A stretch of DNA of 64,000 nt from Eumeta japonica (lineage: Eukaryota; Arthropoda; Insecta; Lepidoptera; Psychidae), in contig BGZK01000481.1 in the NCBI GenBank assembly GCA_005406025.1, positions 62,001 through 126,000 of the forward strand, given 5' to 3'. Below, piece by piece: positions 47,386 through 58,443 of the stretch. Numbering within the stretch: the first letter of the stretch is position 1; every line of letters starts with the position of its first letter. A program made the position numbers and the translations under genes. Below the pieces are notes generated by a model that was not told the origin of the DNA, did not search any database, and was given only the letters and a program-made list of their open reading frames with translations.

Positions 47386-47420
47386 CGTACGGCCGAGTGG
47401 TAAGAGTTGATGTCCCTTTT
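47386..47420 (+). other. tRNA-like fragment (A-box half only)
   Basis: gcgtacggccgagtggtaag resembles the 5' half of tRNA-Leu or tRNA-Ser (GGCCGAGTGGTTAAG). No anticodon arm or B box follows; the downstream sequence is T-rich. It is a fragment, probably a SINE head, and not a tRNA gene. Confidence 0.45.
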
Positions 47421-47832
47421 CTTTTTTTTAAGTGGAGACGTTTTTAATTTTGCTTTGCATTTTATTTTAAATATCACTAATAGCTTAGGAAATTATTCAA
47501 TTATCAAAAATAATACGTGGGAAATAATCACACAAATTTCTTAATGTTTCCTTTTTCTCTCTTCTTATTTATTAAAAATTAATTCGTTTGGCGAATTTTA
47601 ATTTATTTTCTTTAAAACAGAGATTCAATTTAATTTCCCTTCACCACCGTTGCAACTTTTGTTAATTTGCTTCGCATATATTGGGGCTTAAATAGTGAGA
47701 ATATATATATATATATATTTATAATCAACACTTCCATTGCGAACTGTGCCTTCCAAAGTTTTAATATGCTCTATGCCTAAAACTTGTAGATCCATCTCAA
47801 TAAACACCATAAAATATAAATACAAACCTTTA

Positions 47833-48306
47833 TTGACGTGACAACGTCTTAAATTAGGTTGCGGCTGGGAGTCACTTTGAAAAAGTGTAACGCTCGGTAA
47901 CGTAACGATGAGTCACCGAACGAGAGAGAGGCCCGCCGAATGCCTTGCGTCTCTCTCCCACTCAACTATGATCGGTCTGCCGCGCGCGCAGCACTAGAGA
48001 ATTAGTGCATAGCTTGCAAATGTATTGCAAGTTATTGTATGTATATTTGTATATAAATACGTATGTATGTGTAAAGGTAAAAATAAAATTTTGTTAATAT
48101 GAAATTCAGTGCGAGATTCTTTGTATAAATTAATGTTTTAAATATAATTCTTTGTATAAATAAATGTTTTAAATTGTTACTATTATTTCATCCTTCTTCC
48201 TACTATACGAATGAATATTCACATTAAAATGATTTTACCATTCAAAGTCGTTGTCACGTAAAACTTTCGCCCGTATACCGACTTTACAGGCAACCAAATT
48301 TTTTTT
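47833..48306 (+). mobile_element. 474-bp interspersed element, copy 2
   Basis: Direct-orientation duplicate of 46739-47212, 1,094 bases downstream. It differs at ggctgggagtcactttgaaa, against ggctgggaatcacttatgaa in copy 1. A poly-T run extends its right end. The unrelated sequence between the copies argues for two insertions, or for a pair of ends around a small core. Confidence 0.8.
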
Positions 48307-48419
48307 TTTTTTATTACATAGTCAAGTCACCTTTATGTTCGACTTTTGTTATTGTAGGACAAATAACCACACCAACTGAGTACGTCATCGAGTTAGCTTC
48401 AAATCGTAAGATATCGAGT

Positions 48420-48960
48420 TTGAATAACTACGGGCGGACCGTCCAGTAAGTTTGAAATTTAAACCAAAATCTAAACCACTTGCCGCGTGCCTCGGAGAGC
48501 ACGATAGGTCTCGGATCTTGTTGCCGAATCGGCGTACGCAAACCGTTGCATTGGATGATTATTGAGTCGTTCGCCGTCTGGCCACACTGAATCAACGCGG
48601 AGGGTACGAGGCTCGAGCCGTCGACATAAAAACGCCGTGAGACGCTTCCGCTCATCCGCAGTGCGGTGTTGAGCGCCCGACGCGACCCACTAAAACGGCG
48701 ACTTTAATATTGTTCAAACTAAGTTATTATTTCCCGCTCGTATTACTCGCGCACGTCTCCGCGGCGTTGACTCGACATCAAAACAGCGGGATTTTAAGGT
48801 CCAGGTCGCATTAAACAGCGGCCCGGCGCGCCGCGGCCCCGTTATGGTAATGCGGCGTGTGCGGGCGCGCGCGCCGCCCCACGGGATCGGGCCCTCTTAT
48901 TAGGGCGGGCGGGCGTCGCGCATTCAATTCCGGTACAATATCCTAATATCCCCACTGTTG
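48420..48960. other. CpG-rich block, no gene assigned
   Basis: Strongly CpG-rich, peaking at 48810-48920 (cggcccggcgcgccgcggcc, gtgcgggcgcgcgcgccgcc). An open stretch of 75 codons on the minus strand (48428-48655) has no recognisable motif. Could be a promoter or first-exon region of an unseen gene. Confidence 0.4.
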
Positions 48961-49893
48961 TTCGTAAACAATCCTTGATACGGATTTTTTTTCGTCTATG
49001 ATATTTTGGAAGACCGTGTGAGATGTTGAGAGGAATGTGCTCGTAGGAATCGAACACTCAATTTATTATTATTTGTAATGTTCCTAAGAAAACGTGCATA
49101 ATCAGATTTAATACAGCTAATCATTTAATGGTATCGCGTCATGCCCTAAACTAATAATATTTTAGAACTTAAAAACTTTATTGTCAAGGCGACGCTAAGA
49201 AGTATTTAGTGGGCGAAAAACTTCGATGAGAATTAGTCTCGAAAAATATTAAAATTAAGATAAACGATTTCATTGATTTCGATGTTCGATTTCAATCACA
49301 TAACTTATCACATAATTTTAGGTTATTATTTTAGAACATTGTCTCGTGAAAACGTAATAAAGATGATTTAAAATAACATAGTACTGTGTGATTCACACAT
49401 AAAAAAGTACCTTAAAGAAACATATTGTCTTGTTATTTACATAAATGTAAAGAATAAATATTATGCTACATAATTTGTAAAGTCTTATATATTTATATCT
49501 TATACGCTTTGCCGCATATATGTTTACTTTGATGAGAATAACAATACTTTTAACGCATATTTACACATATGTGTAGCTGTGTAATATATATTACATATTT
49601 AAAATATACGTACAGATTATTTGAAAATGTTGATTACATCAAACGACATCAGCAAGCATCCGTACAATGTAGGGCTCACATTTACAAAAATGATACTAAT
49701 GTCATATTTAAGGTGTATTTGAGATTATTCACGAGTTCTATTTTTATTAAGTTAGTCTATGGAAGTGAAAAAAATATACATAAATGTTAGTGTCAGTTTG
49801 AGGTAATATTTACCTACTTAAATATGCTATGAGTAGGTTATCCCTAGAATACTAATTAAATGTTTGTGTTTTATATATAAATAAAACTCAAAC
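48961..49893. other. AT-rich, nothing recognised
   Basis: About 0.9 kb between the CpG-rich block and the LINE fragment with no supported feature. Confidence 0.4.
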
Positions 49894-50281
49894 ATATACC
49901 ACGCACTAATTGAAAGTAACATAAACTATGGTGTAACTTCGTGGGGTGGAGCTTATAGTAATACTCTTAAAGCGCTAGTCTCAATTCAAAATAAATTGTT
50001 CAAAAAAATCAGTAATGAAAAAGTGCTAGATATTAAGAAAAGTTAATTCTATTTTGTTACATTATGATGAATGTAAGACAAGTTTTAGTAACATTGAGGT
50101 GAACACTAGGAACAGATCAATTTCATTGCCAAAAAGAAATAAAACTATATTGCGCAAAAGCTCTAGATACATTGCTATAAAGCATTACAACAATTTACCA
50201 CTCGAATTAAAATGCATAGTTGCTAGCAAAAAACTGATTAAAAATAAATGGATAAAATGGGCAAACCAAGTGAACTTTTAG
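49894..50281 (+). pseudogene. LINE reverse transcriptase, C-terminal remnant
   Basis: The first frame reads IYHALIESNINYGVTSWGG... IQNKLFKKIS, the thumb-region pattern of jockey-type non-LTR reverse transcriptases (YG...WGG, then QNK..K.I). It hits a stop near 50042. Just downstream, in another frame, NTRNRSISLPKRNKT and YIAIKHYNNLPLEL give the usual C-terminal end, and the stop is at 50281. A frameshift plus loss of the N-terminal nine tenths make it non-functional. Reverse transcriptase copies LINE RNA into DNA at the target site; nothing of the active site (YADD box) is in this fragment. Confidence 0.8.
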
Positions 50282-50548
50282 TTTTAGTTAATTAATAAAT
50301 CTATATTGTGTAGATTCCTAGAAAGGGATTTCCTTTCAAACTTTTCAATTTAATTGTTACTTATTATATTATATAAATCCTTTATTTGTTAATATGTTTG
50401 CTTTTCTTGGATTTATATCAAACTAGGCATATGTACATATGATTAAAATCATCTATATAGGGCAGATATATTAATGCAAACACTTACGTCTTTGTATGTT
50501 GTGTATATCTGTATATTTCTGGTAATAAATATTATTATTATTATTATA
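49894..50548 (+). mobile_element. 5'-truncated jockey-like LINE, 3' end with (ATT)n tail
   Basis: Holds the last part of a reverse transcriptase gene (49894-50281), a 3' untranslated region of about 240 bases with a small stem (gaaagg/cctttc near 50321-50336), and a tail ataaatattattattattat ending near 50548. Truncation at the 5' side is usual for LINE insertions. Confidence 0.75.
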
Positions 50549-53500
50549 TTAGCATGGTATACACCTTATATTTATATCATAGCTAAATTATGTCTGTTAC
50601 CAACTTTATATCGAAAAGAATATATTTAAGTAAAAGCAGTGATGATTATTATGAATGTCATTTATAGAAAATTAAAACTCGAATGTAATAAGTCTTTAAG
50701 CCTGAGAGAAAGAAATAAATTAATAAATATTTTTTAAATAAGGTGAAAAATACGAGTATTAATTCAGTGAAAAAATCATGAGCGTTTGTTTTTTATCGTA
50801 ATTAACGAATTTAAGCGAATTTATTATAGCTTATATTTTTGTGCAGTGTATATATTTTTTATAAAAATTAAAATAAACGAGTAGTGTTTACTAACAGGTG
50901 CTCCGCCGATTTAAAGTTTTATTGCTGTCCCATTGAAACTTAATATCATTAAGATTAACAGAGGAGCAATAAAATATTTGGATTTTTTTCTGTCCTCTTA
51001 GATACTTTATTAAATCATTTTAAACACTATGGAATTAAAAAAAAAACATTTTTATTATAATTGAAAATTTAGATAGGTATTTTGAGGTTTTTCAGATTTT
51101 CATTCAGAAAATTTTTCTTTTCAATATTACACATATAAAATTTTAAAAATTCCTTTGAAGTAAACTCTTTCTAATTAAATTAAAAAGCTAATAGCCAAAA
51201 CAAGCAATACCCCTTAAAAATAATAATAATTATACGTACTGGCTCTTTAACTTCAATATAAGTACCAGTCTTTATTAAGACTTAGACATATTCATATACT
51301 TATGTTTTGGTACTTATCGAGGTAGTTTTCTTGTATTTAAAATCCAACTCTTTTATTTTTAGTTGTATTTGTTCTGTTATTTTCTTTATCAACTTAGCTC
51401 GGAACAAAATAGTACCACCTACTGCTCATTATAAGACTTACAAGGCCAATAAAGGGCAAACTATTACTTATACGAGCTTAAAGGGTCAATAAGTATTATT
51501 TTATTCACTTTTATATATGTATTGTTTGCATCAGAGTTTTTTTTTAAATTTTTAATTTAATTTAATACAATCAAACTGCAGATGTCGTATCGAATCATCT
51601 TTTAATACAGTATATTAGAGTTAATTTATAGTTAAGAATCTTCTTCATCAGTCTTTGTAGTTGAAAATTTTAAAATAGAGTGTGAAATTCTATTGTTACT
51701 TTTTCACTACAGATCTATGTCAATTTTTTCGAATTGTAACTGTCTATAGATAATGTTTAAGCATTACGGAGACTTGCTTAAATACACAGTCAAGTGATAA
51801 CTTAAAACGTGTTTTTGAATAGAAAAATCGGTTACTTATCTGTCTGTCCACAAGTCTGTGCTGTGTGATATCGCGTTCCGCGTGTGGACATCGTCATCCA
51901 TCATGCTGTCGCGAGGCGACAGGCGCAGGTGGACATTCTGATACGCGATTTGACAACAGTAAGGCACGGCCTTATCTACTTCTTTATTTGTTTATAAATA
52001 AAGTACGCGATGTCAACAAATGTCGTTGCTTACCGTAACTTTTCTAAATATATTATGAATTTTATGTGGTAAGCTATAACATTGTATAAAATGACAATAT
52101 GTTATTAATACATCGTATCGCATAAGATGTGATATAAATGTTCAAATCTTTTTTTACAAAGTATTCACGAAAAAAAATTTAAGTCAGTAATTCTTGTTGA
52201 TAGCGCGCCGTTACAATAATTAATGATAGCGAAGCTTTATTATTTAAAAACAAAATAGTTGTTAAATTGTATTTAGACAGTTTTGCGTAAGCCACATCCT
52301 GTGTAAACATAAAAAAAAACGCGTACGTATACATAAAGTAGAAATCAGTGTTATAATCTATGCAACGTAACTATTAAAACAACGTCACGAACGTAATTAG
52401 TTAAAGTTAATTTTAAACCGATGGTAATGCAGTGTTTTTATCGGGAAAACTAAGTAACGTTTACAAGTCACTTTCACCGGGGGCGTAGTCAGATACGAGG
52501 GGAATGGGGAAGGGTGGGGTAGTGCCTCCCACACCCTGCAGGTGCTCGTGAACTAACAAATTTAATAATATTTTTTTTAAAGTTTAATTTACCTGTTTCT
52601 CTCTCATAAAAATCCCGGTTAAGCTCTTAATTTCATAGTTTTATACAATTGCGATCCTTTGTTCTTTGTAATAATAATGTCTTCGGACACCGATTCGGAT
52701 CCCAAACTGAGCACGCGAGGCTTGTACTATGCGTATCATATAGATGACACAAAACAAATTAACTTTTTTTTATAATTATGTGAACCTAATATATAGAAAT
52801 ACCCAGATTAACAACAAACATTAATTTCTAATCGAATAAATGTTTGTCATATGCGAGAATCGAATGCCCCCAACGCAGAAGGTAAGGCAAATGCCGCACT
52901 CGCCAATTGGCCGGTCGATATCAAAAGAGAATTATTTGAAAGAGAAATCCAGTTTTCTTTTAGCCAGGTCCCACAGTGACACGGAGTACTTTTACAAGGG
53001 ACAGTAAACGTTCAGAGTATATCGATTGTCCTCAATGTCTCGCCGAATTACTCGGATTTCAAGAAGTTAATCCCACCTCGGCGCGGTCCTAGGAAATGCG
53101 TATAATTTGTCTTTCGCTAGTGGAATGTCGAGCAAAGCTTGAAAAATGCTCGACTATCTTTTATTCTGCTCTCCATTTTAACTTTAAGAAGTGATGCATG
53201 GATTAGAGATTTTTTTTTAACGTGAAGTCTTATTTTATAACAACATGCTATTCCATAGCTATATGTCATACAGTCATGCTGATGTAATAAGCTGAGCTTA
53301 TATGTCTCCATCAATCGCCATCAGCTAGCTTTTTTTAATTTTAGTGTTACTGGACTTTCGTGAAATGTATTTTCTTCGAAATACCTTGTGACATTAATGT
53401 CAGTTATCATTTCAGCCAATTTAACTAGAATGACTTACGTTTTTGTATAAAGTTCAACAGCAGTCGCCCATATGGGATTTTTTTCTAAATTTCTTTATCA

Positions 53501-55814
53501 ATTTGAATATAATTAGTATATGTGATTCTTATGGTTTTTACACAACTGTAAACTAAAGGAAATACGTGAGAAACTACATGGAAAAAAATACTTTTTCACC
53601 CTTATATTGTTAATGTCACTTCTTCTCGTTTGTAGAGCTTACTATTTTCTCTTACCCTATTTTAATTTTGTAGGGGTCCATACATCGATGACTTGTAGTC
53701 CTATCTCAAATTTGTGTACATTATTATCCTGCTATCCATTATGCATGTTTATGTGACCACCAAATGACACGATATCAAAACTCAGATGGTGGGTTTCATC
53801 ATTTTTTTCTCATTCAAGTTACTAACTGCAATATAACAGAGAAGACGATAGTCGTCGTAGGATGTTATCACAGCACAAAACAATTATTTAAAGTCAGCCT
53901 AAACTTTTTATGAAGATTGCATCTTAAGCGTTTGGTAAATGATTAAAGGATTCACCGATCAAAGTTCAAAATAAATGCCCTGGTAAATGTGACTGTCTGT
54001 ACTTTCCTGAGGATGTGCCTAGTTGGCATGAAACGTACGCAGAATTTTACAATATAACGATTAGCAGACTAAGGTAATTAAAAAATGAACACTTGCTTAG
54101 GTGTTTGATATCTGTCAATCCTCTCGAATCAATATTAAATTCTTTGGATAGGGGATTCGTAGTGGAAGAACAGATTCGAAGGTCAGTGGTGGGTTACATG
54201 CTGCATGTTGTAGGCAAGCGTCTATTATGGATTTTCGCGAATTAATACCTCACACAATAAAATAATCAAAATAACTTATTACATAAATTCATTATTAAAT
54301 AAAAGTTCTATAAAACTTATTAACAAAGAGAGTGGTCACCGTATTTCGTACTATATACCGAGTATAGTGCACGAAATCGAGCTACGTTTACAGTCATACG
54401 ACTTTCTGAAAAATAATACGTTGATTTTGAAACCTATTATAGAGTTCCCTTTAACCGTTGGACAGGGAAACACACGTTAATTCCAAAGTGTCCTTTCATG
54501 AGATGGACGATTTATCCTTTTAACGCTTTTGAGTTTTGTTTTTACTGCCACTTTTTCGTTAATTAGAATATGTCATATTATAACACGAATAATATTTAGA
54601 AAATATTGTAAAAATTTTTCCTCTCTCTGTGCGAGTAAATATTTAAATGCCAAAAAGAATGCGATTTATTTTATTATACAAGCTGAATCGCAGTGACGGT
54701 AATCCTGTGAAGTTACGTGTTTCAACGCCCACGCTGAACGTCAAGATAGACGGTTAATAAAAGGCTTTCCGAGAATTAATTAGATAATGTCTCTCGCGAC
54801 ACCGAACGAGAGCGCTTCCGTCTATAGCTGCACGTCATATACAGCTATGGACCGACAACGTCGGTTATCTTGGAACATTTTTGGTTGATCGAAATAACGC
54901 CTGCCCGAAAATCCTTTGATTCCACAGCCATATAAATATCACACGGCTACTAGTCGTGATATTATACGAGAATGTTTAAAAAATAACCACTTCATTAGTT
55001 TTATTATTAAAAAATCTAATGTGTTTCGAACGTTCTAACGAAGGCTATTACAAACACGCCAATAAAGTATTTTCTCCCTCGTTACTAATCGAGTGGTTTT
55101 TTTATGGTCGATAAACTGCTGCAGAATAAAAGCCGCATGCTCTTTTTCTTCGGCCGGCGAACCGAAGCCGCCCCGGCCGGCGAGCGATCGAGTCGGACCT
55201 AAAATCGGTTCGCACGTAGTACACTATGTAATGGGTTATCGAATTGCCTAGATTTCTATCTAGAAAATGTTACCGGGCACCGCCCGCTTTCAGGAAAACG
55301 ACGTTCCGGCACAAAAAGACTGTGAATTGCACTAAATCGGCGGCGCGAACGAAAAAGAAAGTTTTCATTTATACGAATGAATGAGATTTTAATTGTAATG
55401 AATAAATGAATGAATGGAATGATATATTTGTTATGCGTCTATATCTGGGTTGTTATTTATAATTACATTTCACACACATCTTTATCACATGTAGCGTCCG
55501 TATCTGATCTGACCTTGTTTGATGATGTACTTTTTCTATTGTTTTAGATTTTTCATCTGGAAACTTTGTGTTATTAACTTTGTAAATTATCATATAGAAA
55601 AAAAACTAATAATTTTCTCACATTCCTTGTTTTCAAATGATAAATATTTTATATAAATTCATAATAAATCCAAAGCCATACGTTACATATTTTTTATTGA
55701 TTTTTGTCTGAAATATAGGTTAATATTTCCATATAGGTCGTTCGGGAGAATCCCTCGTCGACTTAGTTCGAGTTGAGATAGTGCGCGTTAGTAGGTATTT
55801 ATTCAAAGACTTAC
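50549..55814. other. AT-rich intergenic or intronic DNA
   Basis: More than 5 kb without a recognised gene. Points of note: a GC-rich patch at 51870-51960, GC-rich phrases at 52480-52550, a tRNA-like stretch at 52857-52915 (separate entry), and a CpG-rich block at 55130-55330. It may be an intron of the Ig-domain gene, whose exon at 55815-55950 is spliced towards this side. Confidence 0.35.
52857..52915 (-). mobile_element. possible SINE head, minus strand
   Basis: On the minus strand ggccaattggcgagtgcggc could be an A-box region and ggcattcgattctcgc a B box. No tRNA stem closes. Weak. Confidence 0.35.
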
Positions 55815-55950
55815 GGAAGACTGTAAGCTGCTTTTCGCTGGAGGCCTTCGTGTATATGGGCGTATCGAGGGACACTTCGCAGGAGTAGCTGTCGCTCGCC
55901 GCGAAATCCAGGTTCTGCAGGATGATCGAGTTCTCCGTGGCCAAGGCGAC
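55815..55950 (-). CDS. one exon of an immunoglobulin-domain gene, beat-like
   Basis: A 136-base minus-strand exon with good borders: acceptor gttcccag|GTCGCC before 55950 and donor TTCC|gtaagtc after 55815. It codes for 45 residues plus one base, starting VALATENSIILQNLDFAASD. The core SYSCEVSLDTPIYT holds the second conserved cysteine of an Ig domain in the Y-x-C setting, and CEVS plus a Pro-rich strand is the pattern of beaten-path (Beat) cell-surface or secreted axon-guidance proteins of insects, which bind Sidestep-family partners. The exon with the first Ig cysteine and Trp should lie at higher coordinates, and the later exons at lower ones; I could not find either here, so introns must be long. 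Identification as beat is likely but rests on 45 residues. Confidence 0.68.
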
Positions 55951-57600
55951 CTGGGAACAACATCACAATTCAGGAGAGCGAACGTAGCTTTCTCGTTTTC
56001 TCATCGCTAAAAATATGACAAGAATTCGACGTTTTTGTGAGCACATTGCTGTATAATGCTTTGTCTGAAGGCGCGATTCGGTTGGCGAAACATATGAAAA
56101 ATTTCCGCTTGTATGTAGTTTTGATTTAAATTCCTCAGATTATCCCGGTACACGTTTGTGTATAAAGCAACTTCAGGTTATCGTCCGAACGACCGACTGT
56201 TGTATGGGCATGTTTTGATAGACGCGAAGTGAACACTGAGGTGATACAAACAGAACACAACAAACACTAAGCTTGCACAGTGCTCAGACCGCACTGTTTG
56301 TTCGCCGCCGAACGAGCGGCACTGCGCCGCACGCGCAAGTACATGTATACGTGTACATTTTGTTAGAGACTACTAAAGCAAGCGCGGATGGGTGGTTGCG
56401 TATGATTTTTTATACAGTGTTACGTAAATTTGAAAAATTTTACGAACATCATACCGTCTTTACATTACACCGTCATACAACAGCAAATAAAATTCGTCAA
56501 CTGGCTTTCCTACTTCTCTTTATAAAATTTTAAATGTAAAGTAGTGGCTAAACGTTTACGCTTGTTACACTAATGGACAAGAGACAAAATTATGCACTTT
56601 TACAATCGTACAATTATCACTGGGGTAGTTTATATACATGTAAGACGAATTCGTCCGGATTTTTTTAGGAATCGGCAAATTAAATAAACGTGTTGCTTGT
56701 AAAGACAAAGAAACGACATTTAAAGAAATCTAATTAGTTTGTCGACTCCCTGCACATGTTAATTTTTATAATATTGTAGCTTTTCATTAAGTACTCTCTC
56801 CAACTTGAAAAAAAGCATTGACATTTGTCGTTCCGTAGATAAGTGGACGACGTAGACGTCTTTTCTGAGCTGCCAGCACATTGGAGTTCGGATAGTCAAA
56901 GGAGGCACGAAGAAATATAATTTCGTTACATACATAATTTCCTTTTTCATTTGCAATCACTTAGCCGCGGCCGGTTTTTATTAATGACTATGAAGGTGAT
57001 CGAAAAGCGATTTCTAGAAATGTTAATCAAGAATAGCTGGTTGATTTTTTTGTTAACTTTATACGTTCAAATATAAATTAAGAGCAAAATTTTCTTGATT
57101 CTCTTTTTAATAATTAAACGAAGGAAATATGGAATAGCAACAGAAAAAAATATGTAATTTATTTATAGTGTGAGATTAAAACTAAAAGCTCTATGTAATT
57201 GCACAAAAAAGATATTTATTGAAGTTATAGGTACTTGTTTTGGAGTGTTATAAAAAAAATTAAGATAGTGAATTTTTATTAGGGTGACACGAAGACTCTA
57301 CAGTGTGAAGTTCTCACAAGCGATTTAGCGAACAACTTCAGACCACTAATAACTGACGTGCCAATAAGGTTTGCTACTAGGTGGCGCTTATAATTATAAA
57401 AAAATCATATTAATGTATAAGCGTCTCGCTGTCTGTCAATTGGTATTATTTCCCGCTCTATTTCACAATTTGTCCTTAGGTCACCGTGTAGGTGCCTTCA
57501 AAATACTAGACCCTCTCTCGCTCATCTCTTAACAATTATTAGTATAATATCTTCAGGACAACATCCCTATTTTATATTTATTTTTATATATATATATTCA
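55951..57600. other. probable intron or intergenic DNA, no gene recognised
   Basis: Upstream side of the Ig exon on the minus strand. A CpG-rich patch lies at 56290-56345. No further Ig exon was recognised. Confidence 0.35.
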
Positions 57601-57601
57601 A

Positions 57602-57692
57602 GGTCACCAATTAGATGACACATTCCCTTTTTGACGGGAAGTTTTTATTTTCTATTTCCTTATTTTAAGTTTCCTGTCACTAAATTGGTGAC
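57602..57692. repeat. inverted repeat, small foldback
   Basis: ggtcaccaattagatgaca at the left matches, inverted, tgtcactaaattggtgacc at the right (57674-57692), with about 50 bases between. The arms pair with a few mismatches. Confidence 0.6.
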
Positions 57693-58443
57693 CATACACC
57701 ACGAGGGGTACACCCCTTCCCCCTCTGTCATGTCTATTTCCTACCCTCCCTCACTTCTCCTGTCGGATATGTCATCCCATGCAACCTATCTCAGTGGTAA
57801 GCATCTTAGAATTTCGAAACAAGGCTTAAGAGAAGGCAGAGGAGGAAATTTTTGGTCCGCTCAGATTTTACAAATTCAATTGAGCTGCTGAGATATAGGG
57901 ATTGAATTAGCAAGATCAACAGTCGGTGAGTTTTGTGTAGCTGAATGCAAACTGAAAGATGGCGACAATATAACGTTATCATATTCCAATTTTTCACTTA
58001 ATCATTGTCGTAAATTCAAATAAAGAGATAAGACAGATATTACACTTTGTATAAGAAAATAAATAAATAAATATATATATATTTAATTATTTGCCTGCTA
58101 TTAAAAACATTTTTTAATTAAGTACAACTTCTCAGACGCGTACATAAGTACACAGATTTTTTTTCAATACTAACTGTGTTCATGAATAGGTACGTGTGAA
58201 TTTTGTCTTTAAAAACTTACTTACAATTAGTGAACGGATTGTGATGAAACAAAGCTCCAAGCTTCGTTCAAGTTTTCTGTACAAACCTCACAAATATTCG
58301 TCTAGTAGTGTTGGAGAATAGCGTGTTCATACAAAGTTTGTAGAAATAGTTTTTCTTAAGGTATTGTCGCAGTACCTTAATCACTCGCGATCAGTTTTCA
58401 GCATATGTTTTCAATGTACAGACGTGATGCATTTATAGTTTCA
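57693..58443. other. intergenic, nothing recognised
   Basis: Includes a pyrimidine-rich stretch (57710-57770) and the end of the Helitron neighbourhood. No gene supported. Confidence 0.35.

Noticed and set aside
47386..47420. tRNA-Leu or tRNA-Ser gene
   Set aside because: Only the 5' half is similar; no anticodon arm or B box follows.
46739..48306. LTR retrotransposon with short internal region
   Set aside because: The repeats lack TG...CA ends and no primer-binding site, polypurine tract or gag/pol remnant was seen between them.
48428..48655. open stretch of 75 codons, minus strand, in a CpG-rich block
   Set aside because: GC-rich DNA has few stop codons; no family resemblance and no splice sites that I trust.
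51840..51990. miRNA gene (sequence with aaggcacggcc reminiscent of miR-124)
   Set aside because: The match to the known mature miRNA is too short and no suitable stem-loop was found.
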